Assembly (NCBI RefSeq): GCF_959020145.1
Contig: NZ_CAUEQY010000027.1
Coordinates: 1 to 15,767 of the forward strand
DNA from: an uncultured Bifidobacterium sp.
GTDB lineage: Bacteria; Actinomycetota; Actinomycetes; Actinomycetales; Bifidobacteriaceae
Direction of reading: 5' to 3'
DNA length: 15,767 nucleotides
Shown: one piece after another, positions 1 to 7,328 of the stretch
How positions within the stretch are numbered: position 1 is the stretch's first letter
Layout of the letters: every line of letters begins with the position of its first letter
The notes under the pieces: model-generated
The model's database searches: none
What the model saw: only the letters and a program-made list of their open reading frames with translations
Told to the model about the DNA's origin: nothing
Program-made: the position numbers and the translations under genes

Positions 1-79
1 ATGAGGCGCCGCATACGGGACGTCAATTCGGCCGGCAAATCCCATACAGATGATTGCACGATGAAGTGAAAAAGTAAGC

Positions 80-412
80 ATGAGCGACGAACGATTCTCT
101 CCGGAACAAGCACAATATCTGGTTTCGCTGCCTGCGGTCATAAGTATTACTGGTTCACGTATCCGATATGCAGAGTGGTTCAAGCGTGAATGCGTTTCGA
201 GTGCTGAAAATGGTGAATCTCCCACTGTGCTGTTCCGCGAAGCGGGGCTCGGTCCTGAGTTGATAGGCGAAAAGCGTATTGAACGGTGCATGCATCGTTG
301 GAGGAAGACAATACGAATAGAAGATCCAGGCACGGTAGACAGAGTGAATCTCCCCGATTCTGAGGTTACTTCCAGTCGCACGAATGAAGGTAACCCTGAA
401 ACCGGTAAATGA
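80..412 (+). CDS. Small helix-turn-helix protein of IS3-associated type
   Basis: The 110-residue product resembles small HTH proteins that sit just upstream of IS3-like transposases in Actinobacteria and Firmicutes. The family pattern is visible: 'FSPEQ' near residue 6, a 'RIRYAEWFKREC' stretch (about 28-39) matching the usual 'I.YT.EFK' strand/helix, 'LFREAGLGPELIG' (about 51-63), and 'KRIERCMHRWRK' (about 65-76). These proteins are thought to bind DNA, but their exact role is not established. Family members often continue into a C-terminal coiled coil. Here the reading frame stops first and the coiled-coil-like sequence follows in another frame at 414-527, so the gene may be frameshifted. 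No transposase gene follows. The ATG has only a weak purine-rich site upstream. Family call fairly sure; functionality doubtful. Confidence 0.6.
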   Translation: MSDERFSPEQAQYLVSLPAVISITGSRIRYAEWFKRECVSSAENGESPTVLFREAGLGPELIGEKRIERCMHRWRKTIRIEDPGTVDRVNLPDSEVTSSRTNEGNPETGK

Positions 413-413
413 T

Positions 414-527
414 ATGCGTGATTTGATTATCCGTCGACAGGCGCTTTATATCAGACGTTTGGAATTAAAAGTCGATGACCTAAAGATGCAGCTCTCGCAG
501 CAATCCCTATCAAATGATGTGCAATGA
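414..527 (+). pseudogene. Coiled-coil remnant of the HTH protein, out of frame
   Basis: A 37-codon frame starting one base after the HTH gene's stop encodes 'MRDLIIRRQALYIRRLEL' followed by 'KVDDLKMQL'. Hydrophobic residues are spaced in heptads and charged residues lie between them. This looks like the C-terminal coiled coil (Leu/Val heptads after an 'LRDL' lead-in) that normally ends the HTH family. It is in a different frame from 80-412. The simplest reading is a frameshifted 3' end of one ancestral gene; a separately translated small protein is possible, but no good ribosome binding site is seen. Confidence 0.4.
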
Positions 528-583
528 GTTGTGCTGGATAAGCTGAGAGCGTCATCACTATTGTCTCTGATTCAGTATGAGAT

Positions 584-925
584 TTGTTTGAAACATTGGT
601 GATTCGTGATTTGCGTGTGTATCTCGAATCGATGGGTGGCACGAATCGAATCGCATATTATCGGGATGAAAAAGGCCTTGAAGTTGATGTGATTCTTGAA
701 TTGGTGGATGGTCGCTGGGCTGCGGTGGAGATTAAGCTGAGCGACTTGAAAGTCATGGAGAAAAATGTGGACAAACTACATGCTTTCAAAGAAAAAGTGT
801 GCGGAAATCCTCTATCTCAAGTTCGTGAGCCTGAATTCATGGCATTTATTGTCGGGCGTGGTGATATTGCATACCGGCGTGATGACGGCATTCTGGTGCT
901 GCCGATCGCCACGCTCGGGGCGTAA
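584..925 (+). pseudogene. C-terminal fragment of an AAA+/DUF4143 ATPase
   Basis: The 113 residues match the C-terminal end of DUF4143-containing P-loop ATPases. 'LFETLVIRDLRVY' is the typical junction motif, and 'GLEVDVILELVDGRWAAVEIKL' (residues about 31-52) carries the D...E-x-K pattern of a PD-(D/E)xK-like fold. Full-length members run about 400 residues and begin with a Walker A ATPase domain, which is absent here. The frame opens only after an in-frame TGA at 578-580 and could start only at a TTG. Upstream, 531-582 in another frame reads 'LRASSLLSLIQYEI', which fits the family sequence just before the junction motif. That suggests a frameshift on top of a 5' deletion. These proteins have no firmly known cellular role. 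Confidence 0.65.
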
Positions 926-984
926 CAAATGAACGTTGCGGCAGGTGGGACAATTGGGGGAATGAATTGAACGAAGGAGACGGT

Positions 985-2361
985 GTGCAAGGAGTGCGGC
1001 AGATGCGGGAATCGCAGGAATCGCAAAAAACACGAGAATCGCAGGAGTCGCAGAATCCTCAAGGAACGCAGCCAAAGATCGGCAGAATTCCGGCGCTGAT
1101 TGCGGCGGTGGCGATTGTGGGTGTGGCCATTGGCGCGGCCGCCGGTCTGCTGACGTTGATGCTGTACGGCGTCGAGCATCTTACGCTCGGCTATGTTGAG
1201 AATTCGCAGGAATCTGGCCCGTTCAACGTTCCTGTGATTCGTCGACTGATTTCCGTGACCGCGGGTGCGGTCATTGCGGCCGTGATTTGGTGGCTGTTGC
1301 GTACGCGCAGTACGAAGGTGCCGTCCGTCAAAAAGGCGGTAAATGGCGATATTATGCCGATTTGGCAGACCGTCGTGCATGTGTTGCTGCAGATTTTCAT
1401 CGTCGGCACGGGCATGTCGATCGGTCGAGAAGTGGCGCCGCGCGAGTTGGGCGCGATGTTCGGTCAGCGGTTCGCGCGTTGGGCGCGTCTCGATGCGAAA
1501 GACACCCGTATGTTGGTGGCCATTACGGCCGCCGCCGGCCTTGCGGGCGTGTATAACGCGCCGCTTGCGGGCACGTTTTTCGCGGTCGAGATTCTGCTCG
1601 CCGACATAACCCTCGAAACGGTGACGCTCGCTTTCGCCTGTTCCGCGCTGGCTTCGTGGGTGGCGTCGCTGGTCAAAGGCACGCACGCGTTCTACCTGAT
1701 CGGCAAAGCGGACGGCCTGTTCACCCCTGATTACATGGCGTTCGCACTGGTTGCCGGCATGATTCTCGGCGCTGCCGGCGCACTGTTCCGTCGCGGCTCG
1801 CAGTGGGCTGAGAAGTCCAAACCGTCGGGCGCGGGCATTCTGTGGATGTTGCCGCTCGCCGGCCTGCTGACTGGCGTGGTGGCGATTTGGGTGCCGCAGG
1901 TTATGGGCAATGGCCGTGCCACCGCGCAGTTGAGTTTCTCGTCCAAGGCTGATTTGGCGGTGGTGCCGATTTTGCTGGTTTCGTTCCTGGCGAAGGCGAT
2001 TGTCACATTGCTGACGATCCGTTCCGGCGCTTCCGGCGGTGTGCTGCAGCCGGGTATTGCGCTCGGCGCTTCGGGGGGTGCTGTGCTGGGTGTTCTGTGG
2101 ATGCAGGTGTTTCACACGAATTCGATTGGCATGTACGCTCTGCTGGGTGCGTGCGCATTGCTCGCAGCTTCCCAACAGGCTCCGCTTATGGCGATTTGCT
2201 TGGTGATGGAACTTGCGGATGCTCCGATCAATCTGTTTGTGCCCATTGGATTCGCGGTTGCGGTGAGTGCGTTCACCGCATCGTGTTTAGGGGAGCCGCT
2301 TGCCGCTTTGCGCCTATCGAAAAGTGCGGAAAAGAAGGTAATTAAGGCGAATGCGCGTTGA
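985..2361 (+). CDS. ClC-family anion channel/transporter, atypical motifs
   Basis: This is a 458-residue integral membrane protein of the ClC family, which moves chloride or other anions across the cell membrane, often in exchange for protons. From the start at 985, residue 149 is the gating glutamate in 'GREVAP' (family GREGP). 'NAPLAG' follows at about 191-196 and 'GGVLQPGIALGASGG' at about 351-365, the GxFxP region. Two departures stand out. The first selectivity motif, GSGIP, is not recognisable (the region reads 'VKKAVNGDIMP'). The position matching E. coli ClC proton glutamate E203 is Ile (residues 'VEILL'). The GTG start at 985 is preferred because AAGGAGA lies at 974-980; a TTG at 967 also opens the frame. 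The first 30 residues are hydrophilic and rich in Q, S and E with 'ESQESQ' repeats. Family call secure; ion and mechanism unknown. Confidence 0.88.
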   Translation: MQGVRQMRESQESQKTRESQESQNPQGTQPKIGRIPALIAAVAIVGVAIGAAAGLLTLMLYGVEHLTLGYVENSQESGPFNVPVIRRLISVTAGAVIAAVIWWLLRTRSTKVPSVKKAVNGDIMPIWQTVVHVLLQIFIVGTGMSIGREVAPRELGAMFGQRFARWARLDAKDTRMLVAITAAAGLAGVYNAPLAGTFFAVEILLADITLETVTLAFACSALASWVASLVKGTHAFYLIGKADGLFTPDYMAFALVAGMILGAAGALFRRGSQWAEKSKPSGAGILWMLPLAGLLTGVVAIWVPQVMGNGRATAQLSFSSKADLAVVPILLVSFLAKAIVTLLTIRSGASGGVLQPGIALGASGGAVLGVLWMQVFHTNSIGMYALLGACALLAASQQAPLMAICLVMELADAPINLFVPIGFAVAVSAFTASCLGEPLAALRLSKSAEKKVIKANAR

Positions 2362-2438
2362 AGGGTGTGTTAGGCGGTAAACTAGGGGGTCGGCGTATAG
2401 ATGGTCGATGCTGAGCGCCCGATGATGAAGAAGGACGT

Positions 2439-3533
2439 ATGACGAAAGACAACAATTTCAGGCTGGAATTTCCGACGGATACCGAGGTGATGGGGGCTGA
2501 CATGTCCGAACCGCCGAAGCCTCCGACGGTCGCTTCGCAAGAAAGCGATGTGAACGGTGTAAGCGATTTCAGTGTTTTCGAGGATTACGGCGATTACAGC
2601 AATGAAATTCCGGTACCACCGAAGAATACCGGCAAAATCGTCGCTATCGTGATTGCGGTTATCGTCGTGATTGCTTTGATTGGCGGTATTGCATGTTGGA
2701 TGCTTTCGAATAATTCCAAGAAATCAGCCATTACCAGCGCAGCCGCGCAATGCCAGGATTCCACGAGCCAGCTGCAAAGTGCCAATAACACGCTTTCCGA
2801 CGCTTTGGAAATCGGAAAAACCGGCGCGAAGGTCACTGCCGATCAAGTCGCCGACGCCAGCACCGTCACTAAGCTCAATGCGGCCATATCTAACGCGAAG
2901 GAAGCGAAAATCCTGTCGTGCGACACGTCGCAGGGCATCAGCAAGCTGAAGAAATCCGCGAAAGCCATGGCATCCGAGGCACGGAGCATGAACGACAAGG
3001 CCGAAAAGATTACAAATGCGGCCGAAGCCGTCGACGCTTCCAAAGTGCTGGCCACGCAGAATCGTCTGAAGGGCCAGCTCAATGACGCGATCGAGCAGGC
3101 GCAGTCCGTGCTCGACAATTCCGACGGCATGGTGGCCGACGACAGCGTGCGCATGGCATTGCAGCAGGCGATTGACTCGGCCAGAAACCTTGCCAATGGC
3201 ACCAATCTCAAGGAAAACGACGTGACGGCCGCCGTTGACGCGCTGAATGCCGCCAAAGACGCCGTTCAGCAGGCGATGGACCAATACCAGGAGGCGTCGT
3301 CGACTCCTAACACCGTGACGAACAACACCAATATCGGCACTAACGGGGGCTCTAACGGTGGTGCTGCGAATAGTCCGGACAATACGGCTGGAGGCGCTGC
3401 GGCGGGCGGCGCGGCTGGAGGTGCGGCTGGAGGTGCGGCGAATGCCGGCGATGCTGGCGGCGACGCATCGGCAGGCGGTGATGCCGGTGATGCGTCTGAC
3501 GGCGATGCCGCTGCGCAGAATCTTGAAAACTAG
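2439..3533 (+). CDS. Single-pass membrane protein with FIVAR-like helical ectodomain
   Basis: I do not recognise a named function. The 364 residues divide clearly. There is an acidic, Pro-containing N-terminus (1-64, probably cytoplasmic) and one strongly hydrophobic segment (about 66-89). A long Ala/Lys/Asp-rich helical region follows (about 97-285), then an Asn/Gly/Ala/Asp-rich low-complexity tail (about 286-364). Residues about 210-281 ('LKGQLNDAIEQAQSVL' to 'AVDALNAAKDAVQQAM') follow the FIVAR-type pattern found in cell-wall-associated proteins. Cys105 and Cys161 lie outside the membrane segment and could form a disulfide. There is no signal peptidase site or LPXTG motif, so it is probably membrane-anchored with the helical part outside. 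AAGGA at 2431-2435 is only 3 bases from the ATG; an in-frame ATG at 2502 is an alternative. A surface or wall-contact role is inference. Confidence 0.75.
   Translation: MTKDNNFRLEFPTDTEVMGADMSEPPKPPTVASQESDVNGVSDFSVFEDYGDYSNEIPVPPKNTGKIVAIVIAVIVVIALIGGIACWMLSNNSKKSAITSAAAQCQDSTSQLQSANNTLSDALEIGKTGAKVTADQVADASTVTKLNAAISNAKEAKILSCDTSQGISKLKKSAKAMASEARSMNDKAEKITNAAEAVDASKVLATQNRLKGQLNDAIEQAQSVLDNSDGMVADDSVRMALQQAIDSARNLANGTNLKENDVTAAVDALNAAKDAVQQAMDQYQEASSTPNTVTNNTNIGTNGGSNGGAANSPDNTAGGAAAGGAAGGAAGGAANAGDAGGDASAGGDAGDASDGDAAAQNLEN
3390..3443 (+). repeat. In-gene tandem repeats coding the Gly/Ala tail
   Basis: Within the surface protein gene, a 12-base unit (gcggctggaggt) occurs perfectly twice in a row at 3411-3422 and 3423-3434, with degenerate copies before and after. 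It encodes repeated Gly-Gly-Ala-Ala. In-frame tandem repeats of this kind can change copy number without breaking the gene, so tail length may vary between strains (inference). Confidence 0.6.
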
Positions 3534-3548
3534 CGGAGCCGCCTTAAG

Positions 3549-3578
3549 CCTTATGGCCAGTCCTACATGGCCATAAGG
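3549..3578. terminator. Bidirectional hairpin between converging genes
   Basis: A perfect 11-bp stem (CCTTATGGCCA at 3549-3559 pairing with 3568-3578) encloses an 8-base loop. The plus-strand surface protein gene ends 15 bases before it. The stop codon of the converging histidine kinase gene (3563-3565) lies in its loop. The plus side is followed by a short T tract at 3583-3586. It probably ends transcription from both directions. Confidence 0.7.
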
Positions 3579-5014
3579 CCGGTTTTCCGCGGAATAAGCG
3601 CGGTCAGCACAAACCAGTGGTCTTCGGTGCGAATCGTCACTTCGCCGCCATACTGCTGCGCGATATGACGAATCGACTTCACGCCGAAACCATGCCGATG
3701 CTGATCGTCGCGCTTGGTGGTGCGCAGATTGCCTTCCGCATCCTTCTTCAATCGGGAATCGTAATAATTCTCAACCCGGATAACAATAAAGCGATTCTGC
3801 TCGTATAACGCAAGTTTGATCAGACGCTGCTCACGTTTCGGCAATTTCGACGTCGCTTCGATCGCATTGTCAAGCGCGTTGCCGAACAATGATGCGATAT
3901 CCATCGACGACATGCCGCTTAGCAGCGAGCCGTCCGCGACCGCCGTGAACGTAATGCCTCGATCGGCGCACGTGCGCTCTTTCGTGGTCAAAATAACGTC
4001 AAGCACGGGATTGCCGGTATGCTGCTGCGCGCTATAGCGCTGCACCGATTGCTCCAGCTGCTCGAAGCCGGCCGCGGCATGCTTCGGATCGACTTCGGCA
4101 CGCAACGCCGCAAGCTGATGCTTCAGATCGTGCGCAAGACGGCCTAGCGATTCGATATTTTCCTTCGATTGCAGGTATTCCTGATGCTGGCTTTCCAGCT
4201 GCGCGTTGATCGACGCGAGTTCCGTATTCGCCTCAATACGGCGCGCCTGCTCCTGCTGCGCATATAGGATCGCGAAACCGCAGAAATCGACCAGCGTGCG
4301 AATGTAGAAGATTTCCTGGCCGACCGAACCGGAAAACGGCGTATTCGTCGACACGAAACTCAAATTGCTCATGGCGAACGTGACGATCATGATGGCCATC
4401 GTCGCAATCGCGGCGGAAGCGGTCGGCAAGGTAGGTGTGGCCTGGCTGAAATTGCCGCGTTCAACCATCCAAGCTAGACCGAAGCACAGCGCATACGTAA
4501 CGACAAGCAGCGCGATCGCGCGCCAATCGTAATCGGCGAATCCGTCGCGCACGCCAATGAACGTAACGATCTGCCAATGCAGCGACGCCACCAATTCGGC
4601 CAGCACGAACGCGCGCGCCGTAATATACAGGCCCTCGCGTTTGCCGGTGCCCGCGCCGAGCAGAATCGTCGCATACATGCAGGCGAATGCGAGCAGCATA
4701 CCGATGATCCAGAACCAGATCGGCATACTGCCGTCGAAATACTGCACCGCGACCAGCGATGCCAATCCGGCCGCACTGACGATGATCGACCGTCGGAGCG
4801 GCACGCGACGATACAACACCGCGATATACACCATGCACGCGGCCCATTCGCAGATCGCCGTATAAGAACGGGGGATGTCGGGCAGAGCGTTGGTGATTGG
4901 CGTCATCGGCGGCGCCGAAAGCACGGTCACCAAAACGGAAGGTATGGAAGAGGAGCCTCCTGCCAGTCCTCCTGCCAATCCGGCCAGCGCATTCGGCAAT
5001 ATCACGCTGGTCAC
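3563..5014 (-). CDS. AgrC-like GHKL sensor histidine kinase
   Basis: This is a membrane sensor kinase of 483 residues that should phosphorylate the adjacent LytTR regulator. The N-terminal 250 residues contain about six hydrophobic segments, followed by a coiled-coil linker (about 255-290). The phospho-acceptor box 'HDLKHQ' (His295) is of the AgrC/HPK10 type rather than a classical HisKA box. 'FGNALDNAIEA' (about 377-387) is the N box and 'HGFGVKS' (441-447) the G box of a GHKL ATPase. The GTG start at 5014 overlaps the regulator's stop as GTGA and is preceded by AGGAGG (5026-5021, 6 bases away). A longer frame runs upstream to 5398 but lies inside the regulator gene and is not the protein start. 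Overlapping stop/start suggests translational coupling. The signal is unknown: no AgrB/AgrD-like genes flank it. Confidence 0.88.
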   Translation of the reverse strand: MTSVILPNALAGLAGGLAGGSSSIPSVLVTVLSAPPMTPITNALPDIPRSYTAICEWAACMVYIAVLYRRVPLRRSIIVSAAGLASLVAVQYFDGSMPIWFWIIGMLLAFACMYATILLGAGTGKREGLYITARAFVLAELVASLHWQIVTFIGVRDGFADYDWRAIALLVVTYALCFGLAWMVERGNFSQATPTLPTASAAIATMAIMIVTFAMSNLSFVSTNTPFSGSVGQEIFYIRTLVDFCGFAILYAQQEQARRIEANTELASINAQLESQHQEYLQSKENIESLGRLAHDLKHQLAALRAEVDPKHAAAGFEQLEQSVQRYSAQQHTGNPVLDVILTTKERTCADRGITFTAVADGSLLSGMSSMDIASLFGNALDNAIEATSKLPKREQRLIKLALYEQNRFIVIRVENYYDSRLKKDAEGNLRTTKRDDQHRHGFGVKSIRHIAQQYGGEVTIRTEDHWFVLTALIPRKTGLMAM

Positions 5015-5727
5015 CTGCCACCTCCTATATAGTCGGCCAACGCGGCGAGGAACGCCTTCTTGCGTGGTCGGCTTACGCGCAACTGTTCGCCGTTCGACAT
5101 CACGCAATCCTGGTCGGCGACGCCCGTCACATGCTTGAGATTCACCAGATAGCAGGAATTCGAGCGGAAGAAATGGTGGTCGGCGAGTTTCGCTTCCATG
5201 TCTTTGAGCGTGCCATTGCTCGACAGTTTGCCTTCCAACGTGTGGATGACGATGGTATGCCGGATCGATTCGAGATACAGAATATCGGCAAGATTCAGCC
5301 GCATCTGCCCGTTGCTGGTTTCGATAAGCATGGAATCGTCGCCATTGCGCCTCACCATGTCGATCGACTTCTTGAGTTCCTGTGAAAACGCGAACCACGG
5401 CAGGGGTTTGAGCAGATACGACAATGCGCGCACCTCGTACCCGCTGATCGCATACTGCGGTGCGGCGGTGATGAACACGATCACGACCTTGTCGTCGCGC
5501 TCGCGAATGCGTCTCGCGGCGGCCATGCCGTCCATTTCGCTCATTTCGATGTCGAGCAGTAAAATATCGTAAACAGGGGTATATTTCTCTACGATTCTCG
5601 CGCCGTCGTCGAATACGGAAACGGTGAATTGTTCGTCATTTTCCTGCTGATATCGGTTGAGATAGTCAAGTACCAGCTGGCAGCTTGCGGGATCATCCTC
5701 GACCACGCCGATTCTAATATTGCGCAC
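5011..5727 (-). CDS. LytTR-family response regulator
   Basis: A 238-residue AgrA/LytR-type transcription regulator. The N-terminal receiver domain (about 1-125) has the acidic pair D11/D12, the phospho-acceptor D59 in 'DILLLDIEMSEMDG', T87 ('FITAAP') and K107 ('YLLKPL'). The C-terminal half (about 140-235) has LytTR features: 'LESIRHTIVIHT', 'FFRSNSCYLVNLKHV', 'VSRPRKKAFLAAL'. LytTR domains bind direct-repeat sites through beta strands. The GTG at 5727 is chosen because GGGAGG lies 5 bases upstream and the receiver fold starts at once; a frame open to 5763 adds 12 poorly conserved residues. First gene of a two-gene operon with the kinase, overlapping it by 4 bases. Confidence 0.9.
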   Translation of the reverse strand: MRNIRIGVVEDDPASCQLVLDYLNRYQQENDEQFTVSVFDDGARIVEKYTPVYDILLLDIEMSEMDGMAAARRIRERDDKVVIVFITAAPQYAISGYEVRALSYLLKPLPWFAFSQELKKSIDMVRRNGDDSMLIETSNGQMRLNLADILYLESIRHTIVIHTLEGKLSSNGTLKDMEAKLADHHFFRSNSCYLVNLKHVTGVADQDCVMSNGEQLRVSRPRKKAFLAALADYIGGGR

Positions 5728-5853
5728 TGCAACCTCCCTGTTCTGTCTTTCGCTCCGCACCATTGTCTTGCATGATGGCGATAAAGGCGTGTATTTACTA
5801 CGCCGTTAACCCCCCCTGCCAACGTAGGTAAACAGTGCGACTCGCGACACGCA

Positions 5854-5881
5854 TTGACAGTTTTAGCGTTGTATGTATCAT
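5854..5881 (+). promoter_or_regulatory. Near-consensus sigma-70-type promoter for the ABC ATPase
   Basis: A perfect TTGACA (5854-5859) is followed after 16 bases by TATCAT (5876-5881, five of six to TATAAT). Transcription should start near 5888, leaving a long untranslated leader before the ATG at 6046. This is the best-matching promoter in the window and fits the strongly biased codons of the gene it drives. Confidence 0.7.
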
Positions 5882-6010
5882 GGAACGTGGCTCAACGAAG
5901 AGAACCTTCGCTAAACCAAAGAAATAAATTAACGCTTTGAATTGTGGCTTTGTCGAAGTCGTAAGCCGCAAGGCGAGGCACCGAAAAGAAATCCCTTTAC
6001 AACGGATCGT

Positions 6011-6036
6011 GAGGCACGTACCTGCCTCTGAAAGGA
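6011..6036 (+). promoter_or_regulatory. Leader hairpin next to ribosome binding site
   Basis: GAGGCA (6011-6016) pairs with TGCCTC (6023-6028) around a 6-base loop, ending three bases before the purine-rich AAAGGAT (6030-6036) that should bind the ribosome for the ATG at 6046. The hairpin leaves that site free, so it may protect the mRNA 5' side or mask an upstream site. A regulatory effect is inference. Confidence 0.35.
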
Positions 6037-6045
6037 TGACAAATC

Positions 6046-7173
6046 ATGGCAGAAGTCGTATTCGACCATGTTACTCGTATCTACCCGGGCAACGATAAGC
6101 CGTCGGTGGATGATTTGAATATGGACATCAAGGACGGCGAGTTCCTGGTGCTGGTTGGCCCGTCTGGCTGCGGCAAGTCCACTACTCTGCGTATGCTCGC
6201 TGGCCTTGAAGAGGTCAACAAGGGCCGCATCCTCATCGGTGGCAAGGACGTCACCACGATGCAGCCGAAGGACCGCGACATCGCAATGGTGTTCCAGAAC
6301 TACGCTCTGTATCCGCACATGACCGTCGCCGACAACATGGGCTTCGCCCTGAAGATCGCCGGCACCCCGAAGGAAGAGATCCGCAAGCGCGTCGAGAAGG
6401 CCGCTGAGATCCTCGACCTGACCGAGTACCTCGATCGTAAGCCGAAGGCTCTGTCTGGTGGCCAGCGTCAGCGTGTGGCTATGGGTCGTGCAATCGTCCG
6501 TGAGCCGAAGGTCTTCCTCATGGATGAGCCTCTGTCCAACCTTGATGCCAAGCTCCGCGTACAGACCCGTACCCAGATCGCTGCTCTGCAGCGCCAGCTG
6601 GGTGTCACCACCCTGTACGTGACCCACGATCAGACCGAAGCTCTGACCATGGGTGACCGCATCGCCGTCATCAAGCTCGGTGTCCTGCAGCAGGTCGGCG
6701 CCCCGACCGAGCTGTACGATCGTCCGGCCAACGTCTTCGTCGCTGGCTTCATCGGCTCCCCGTCGATGAACATCAATACCCACCCGGTGGTCAACGGCAA
6801 GGCAAAGATCGGCGAAGACACCGTGGATCTGCCGGCCGAGGCTGTCAACAAGCTCACCGCTGAAGACAACAACCAGATCGTCGTCGGCTTCCGTCCGGAA
6901 GACGCTTCCCTGGCCGCCCCGGATGACGCCAACGCCTTCTCCCTCAAGGTCATGAACGTTGAGGATCTGGGCTCCGATGGCTACATCTACGGCAACATCA
7001 TCACCGATGGCTCCGCTGCCGAGGCATCCACCATGATGTCCGATCAGAACAAGCTCACCACGATCCGCGTGAACCCGCGTGCTCTTCCGAAGGTCGGCGA
7101 TACCGTCAAGATCAAGATCGACCCGTCCAAGATGCACCTGTTCGCTCCGTCGACCGAGCTGCGTCTGAACTGA
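6046..7173 (+). CDS. msmK: Sugar ABC importer ATPase (MsmK/UgpC/MsiK family)
   Basis: The 375-residue cytoplasmic ATPase powers carbohydrate ABC importers. All catalytic motifs are intact: Walker A 'GPSGCGKST' (38-46), Q-loop Q84, signature 'LSGGQ' (136-140), Walker B 'VFLMDEP' (156-162) and H-loop H194. The C-terminal third (about 240-375) is the regulatory TOBE/OB domain of the MalK/MsmK group. It stands alone, without permease or binding-protein genes, as is known for shared ATPases (MsmK, MsiK) that serve several sugar importers. Codons are strongly biased to CTC, GTC, ATC, AAC and AAG, far more than in the neighbours, which together with the near-consensus promoter indicates high expression. 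ATG at 6046 has AAAGGAT upstream. Family certain; serving several importers is inferred from the orphan context. Confidence 0.93.
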   Translation: MAEVVFDHVTRIYPGNDKPSVDDLNMDIKDGEFLVLVGPSGCGKSTTLRMLAGLEEVNKGRILIGGKDVTTMQPKDRDIAMVFQNYALYPHMTVADNMGFALKIAGTPKEEIRKRVEKAAEILDLTEYLDRKPKALSGGQRQRVAMGRAIVREPKVFLMDEPLSNLDAKLRVQTRTQIAALQRQLGVTTLYVTHDQTEALTMGDRIAVIKLGVLQQVGAPTELYDRPANVFVAGFIGSPSMNINTHPVVNGKAKIGEDTVDLPAEAVNKLTAEDNNQIVVGFRPEDASLAAPDDANAFSLKVMNVEDLGSDGYIYGNIITDGSAAEASTMMSDQNKLTTIRVNPRALPKVGDTVKIKIDPSKMHLFAPSTELRLN

Positions 7174-7328
7174 GCTGATATCGAGTAACCAACCGTTGGC
7201 TGTTTCTTCAGGGGAATATCCTTTACGGAAATCGGCTGGCGGGTGGCTGAATAAAAACTTGGCGGAAGCGCGAACTTCCGTCAACCATTAAACGAGACGT
7301 GCTCTTCCTCTCTTATCGTCTCGTTGGA

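Larger units (their letters stand above)
5728..6045. other. Divergent intergenic region: regulator promoter side and ABC leader
   Basis: No gene is seen in these 318 bases. The left part should carry the promoter of the minus-strand two-component operon. On that strand TTGGCA (5823-5818), then a run of seven G, then an AT-rich AGTAAA or GTAAAT at 17-18 bases could serve, but the match is weak. The right part holds the strong plus-strand promoter (5854-5881) and a leader of roughly 155 bases. AGCGTT (5865-5870) and its complement AACGCT (5931-5936) flank the presumed start and could be operator halves; their spacing is wide, so this is only a suggestion. Confidence 0.45.

Noticed and set aside
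1..69. Short frame from the left edge (22 codons to TGA at 67-69)
   Set aside because: Could be the tail of an upstream gene, but too short and featureless to support.
817..2175. 452-codon open frame on the minus strand opposite the ClC gene
   Set aside because: Arg/His/Gln-rich translation without domains, no ribosome binding site, and entirely antisense to a well-supported membrane protein gene: a codon-bias shadow.
5015..5398. Upstream extension of the histidine kinase frame
   Set aside because: Lies within the response regulator gene in another frame, is Arg/His-rich without homology, and the GTG at 5014 has an excellent ribosome binding site.
5706..5773. 19-codon minus-strand frame overlapping the response regulator start, considered as a possible signal peptide precursor
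   Set aside because: No ribosome binding site, and composition (QDNGAERKTEQGG) has no pheromone-like features.
5929..7284. 451-codon minus-strand frame opposite the ABC ATPase
   Set aside because: Antisense to a gene with all ABC motifs; the long open frame results from its strong codon bias. No recognisable domain.
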